Positions 6,659-8,062 of a stretch of 8,062 bases of DNA are shown piece after piece. The DNA comes from an uncultured Eubacteriales bacterium (GTDB lineage Bacteria; Bacillota; Clostridia; Oscillospirales; Acutalibacteraceae). The notes under the pieces were generated by a model. The model did not search any database. It had not been told where the DNA came from and worked only from the letters and a program-made list of their open reading frames with translations. How positions within the stretch are numbered: the first letter of the stretch is position 1; each line of letters begins with the position of its first letter. The stretch is taken from NCBI GenBank assembly GCA_934465125.1, contig CAKSKO010000049.1, positions 1 to 8,062 on the forward strand, in the 5' to 3' direction. The translations under genes were made by a program, and so were the position numbers.

Positions 6659-6729
6659 TTTTCTAGCGTAGCAGTTTTTTATAGAAGAAGAATATGATAT
6701 GATAAGAAAAAACAAAAGGAGCAAATAAC

Positions 6730-7236
6730 ATGAGGTATTGTCCGAAATGCCAGAGAGTGTGTGAAAAGGAAGACGAACAGGGTCCTTTTTGTAAGGGGAG
6801 ATTAAAATCTCAGGTCGGGAAACAGGATCCGGTGTTTTTAATTGACTCATATGGGTTTGATCTGGACCGGATTAGAGCGGCACTCGAGGATGAACACATC
6901 CCATTTGTGGAGCGTTTCAAAAAAAAGGAGCGCTCCGCCGATGCGTTAACAGGGAAAAACGATGCGGTTGTGAATTTATATGTCTTATATGAAACGCTGG
7001 AAAAAGCGAGAGATACGCTTATAGGAATTGGAGTGCTGGAACCGCCTTTTGAAATAAAAGAGCAGAGCCAAGAGACAGAAAAGACGAAAGAATTAATTCA
7101 AAAGGATGAAGAGGAGATGAGCACGAAAAGCCGCCTCTTTTGGCGTGTGATCTCAATTGTATTATTTATTGTGACAGTTTGGGCGGTTGTTGCGGGGATC
7201 GACTTTGTTGCGGCGTTGGTAAAAGGGTTGTTCTAA
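6730..7236 (+). CDS. Small membrane-anchored protein with N-terminal zinc-ribbon-like Cys cluster, function unknown
   Basis: 168 residues, start supported by AAAGGAG (6715-6721) 8 nt before ATG 6730; TATGAT boxes at 6693-6703 could be a -10 but no good -35 is seen. Three parts are visible. Residues 1-25 resemble a short zinc ribbon, with C4, C7, C11 and C21; the second knuckle, normally CPxC, reads GPFC, so one ligand may be lost or replaced by C11. Residues about 34-107 form an alpha/beta segment (PVFLIDSYGFDLDRIRAALEDEHIPF...) resembling small DUF2007-like domains, where a residue stretch of the type 'RAALEDEGIPF' is common; this is a family impression only. After a charged Glu/Lys-rich linker (about 108-135) one hydrophobic helix spans about 140-162, ending near the C-terminus, so the soluble part probably faces the cytoplasm on a tail anchor. 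It follows dpaB by 71 nt but I have no evidence of a sporulation role. Confidence 0.8.
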   Translation: MRYCPKCQRVCEKEDEQGPFCKGRLKSQVGKQDPVFLIDSYGFDLDRIRAALEDEHIPFVERFKKKERSADALTGKNDAVVNLYVLYETLEKARDTLIGIGVLEPPFEIKEQSQETEKTKELIQKDEEEMSTKSRLFWRVISIVLFIVTVWAVVAGIDFVAALVKGLF

Positions 7237-7341
7237 CACCTCTTGCTACTCAATTAAAATAGACTCTTATATCCTATGGCTTTGTTTCTTTCCACATAGC
7301 GAAGGATTACAATAATAGAATGAAATTTGAAAGGAGAACAT
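7237..7341 (+). promoter_or_regulatory. Leader of the metY-like gene with a possible promoter
   Basis: TACAAT at 7308-7313 is a plausible -10, but the paired -35 at 17 bp is only TTTCTT (7285-7290). The ribosome site AAAGGAG (7330-7336) precedes ATG 7342 by 5 nt. The 105-nt gap is too short for an S-box or T-box with its terminator, so no known methionine or cysteine riboswitch is visible. An imperfect inverted repeat CTATGG...CCACATAG (about 7274-7299) overlaps the putative -35 region and could be an operator or chance. Confidence 0.35.
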
Positions 7342-8062
7342 ATGAATACATACCATATGAATACGAAATGTATCCAAGAGGGATATCATCCGAAAAATGG
7401 GGAGCCGAGGGTGGTACCAATTGCGCAGAGTACAACCTTTCAATATGATTCCTCGGAAATGCTTAGCCGTCTTTTTAATTTAGAAGAGGAAGGATTTTTT
7501 TATACAAGACTTTCCAATCCTACGGTCGATGCAGTTGAAAAGAAGATTGCAGCGCTTGAAGGTGGAGTTGGAGCGATGATGACTTCTTCTGGTCAAGCGG
7601 CTTCTCTTATTTCTATTACTAATATATGCCACAGTGGCGGACATGTTGTCTGCGGAAGTTCTATCTATGGAGGAACATTTAACCTTTTTTATAAAACATT
7701 AAGAGAACTCGGAATTGCTTTTACATTTCTTCCCCCGGATGCTTCAGAACAAGAGATCGATGCAGCTTTCCAGGAGAATACTCGCTGTGTGTTTATTGAG
7801 AGCTTATCGAATCCTTCGCTGGTGGTTGCGGATATTTCGTTATATGCGACAGTAGCGCATCGGCATCATGTGCCACTGATTGTAGACAATACGTTTCCAA
7901 CCCCTGTCAACTGTCGGCCATTCGCGTTTGGAGCCGATATTGTCGTGCATTCTACCTCTAAATATATGGATGGGCATGCGGTGTCGCTCGGTGGTGTAAT
8001 TGTAGATAGCGGAAACTTTGATTGGAAAAAGGAGCATTTCGATGAATTTACAAAACCGGATG
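7342..8062 (+). CDS. O-acetylhomoserine sulfhydrylase-like PLP enzyme (Cys/Met metabolism family), 3' end outside the window
   Basis: N-terminal 240 residues of a fold-type I PLP enzyme of the Cys/Met metabolism family (full length usually about 420-430). Visible: the N-terminal segment EPRVVPIAQSTTF at 21-33, the FFYTRLSNPTVDAVEKKIAALEGG region at about 52-75 (its Tyr/Arg contact PLP phosphate of the neighbouring subunit), SSGQAA at 82-87, CGSSIYGGTFNLF, IESLSNPS, VDNTFPTP (PLP-binding Asp) and HSTSKYMDGH with the Schiff-base lysine at residue 207. The long N-terminal form and the ending FDEFTKPD fit O-acetylhomoserine aminocarboxypropyltransferase (MetY) better than cystathionine gamma-synthase: it would make homocysteine from O-acetylhomoserine and sulfide. 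A methionine gamma-lyase or related activity cannot be excluded without the rest, so no symbol is given. The start ATG 7342 has a good AAAGGAG. No stop occurs before the edge. Confidence 0.92.
   Translation, partial: MNTYHMNTKCIQEGYHPKNGEPRVVPIAQSTTFQYDSSEMLSRLFNLEEEGFFYTRLSNPTVDAVEKKIAALEGGVGAMMTSSGQAASLISITNICHSGGHVVCGSSIYGGTFNLFYKTLRELGIAFTFLPPDASEQEIDAAFQENTRCVFIESLSNPSLVVADISLYATVAHRHHVPLIVDNTFPTPVNCRPFAFGADIVVHSTSKYMDGHAVSLGGVIVDSGNFDWKKEHFDEFTKPD

Noticed and set aside
6653..6680. Hairpin CGCT...AGCG with a nearby T6 run as a dpaB terminator
   Set aside because: The stem has only 4-5 pairs and the T run begins 6 nt after it, so it is too weak to annotate.
1..8062. CRISPR arrays, insertion sequences, tRNA or rRNA genes
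   Set aside because: No regularly spaced repeats, transposase motifs, terminal inverted repeats or recognisable RNA genes were seen on either strand.

Overview
The window looks like chromosomal DNA from an endospore-forming Firmicute of the class Clostridia. The clearest marker is an intact dipicolinate synthase pair (dpaA-dpaB), the mother-cell enzyme that makes the spore core solute dipicolinic acid. It is preceded by a sequence matching the late mother-cell sigma-K promoter pattern. RecD2-type helicase, ComF and MreB-family genes, strong AGGAGG-type ribosome sites and frequent TTG/GTG starts agree with this. I cannot name the genus; a relative of the Oscillospirales/Ruminococcaceae is a guess.

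Layout, left to right. Positions 1-2356 (+): the 3' part of a recD2-type helicase gene that runs off the left edge, overlapping by 4 bp (GTGA) a comF-family phosphoribosyltransferase gene. Positions 2357-2542: an AT-rich leader with a good sigma-A promoter (TTGAAT-17-TATAAT). Positions 2543-3565 (+): a single MreB-family actin gene, ended by a perfect bidirectional hairpin terminator (3581-3621) that it shares with the convergent murC (3623-5026, -). Positions 5027-5219: a divergent intergenic region with the murC leader and the predicted sigma-K promoter. Positions 5220-6658 (+): dpaA-dpaB with an ATGA overlap. Positions 6730-7236 (+): a small zinc-ribbon/membrane protein of unknown role. Positions 7342-8062 (+): the 5' part of an O-acetylhomoserine sulfhydrylase-type (metY-like) gene that runs off the right edge.

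Themes: DNA processing (RecD2, ComF), cell envelope and shape (MreB-like, MurC), sporulation (DpaAB) and sulfur amino acid synthesis (MetY-like). Apart from recD2-comF and dpaA-dpaB these appear to be separate transcription units, not one system. I see no mobile element, CRISPR array, tRNA or rRNA.

The most unusual item is the MreB-family protein. Its fold-defining motifs and adenosine-side residues are retained, but three acidic residues that canonical MreB uses for Mg-ATP binding and hydrolysis are replaced (Asp to Ser8, Glu to Lys129, Asp to Asn151). This suggests a paralogue that may bind nucleotide without normal turnover. I do not see a wholly new multi-gene system in this window.
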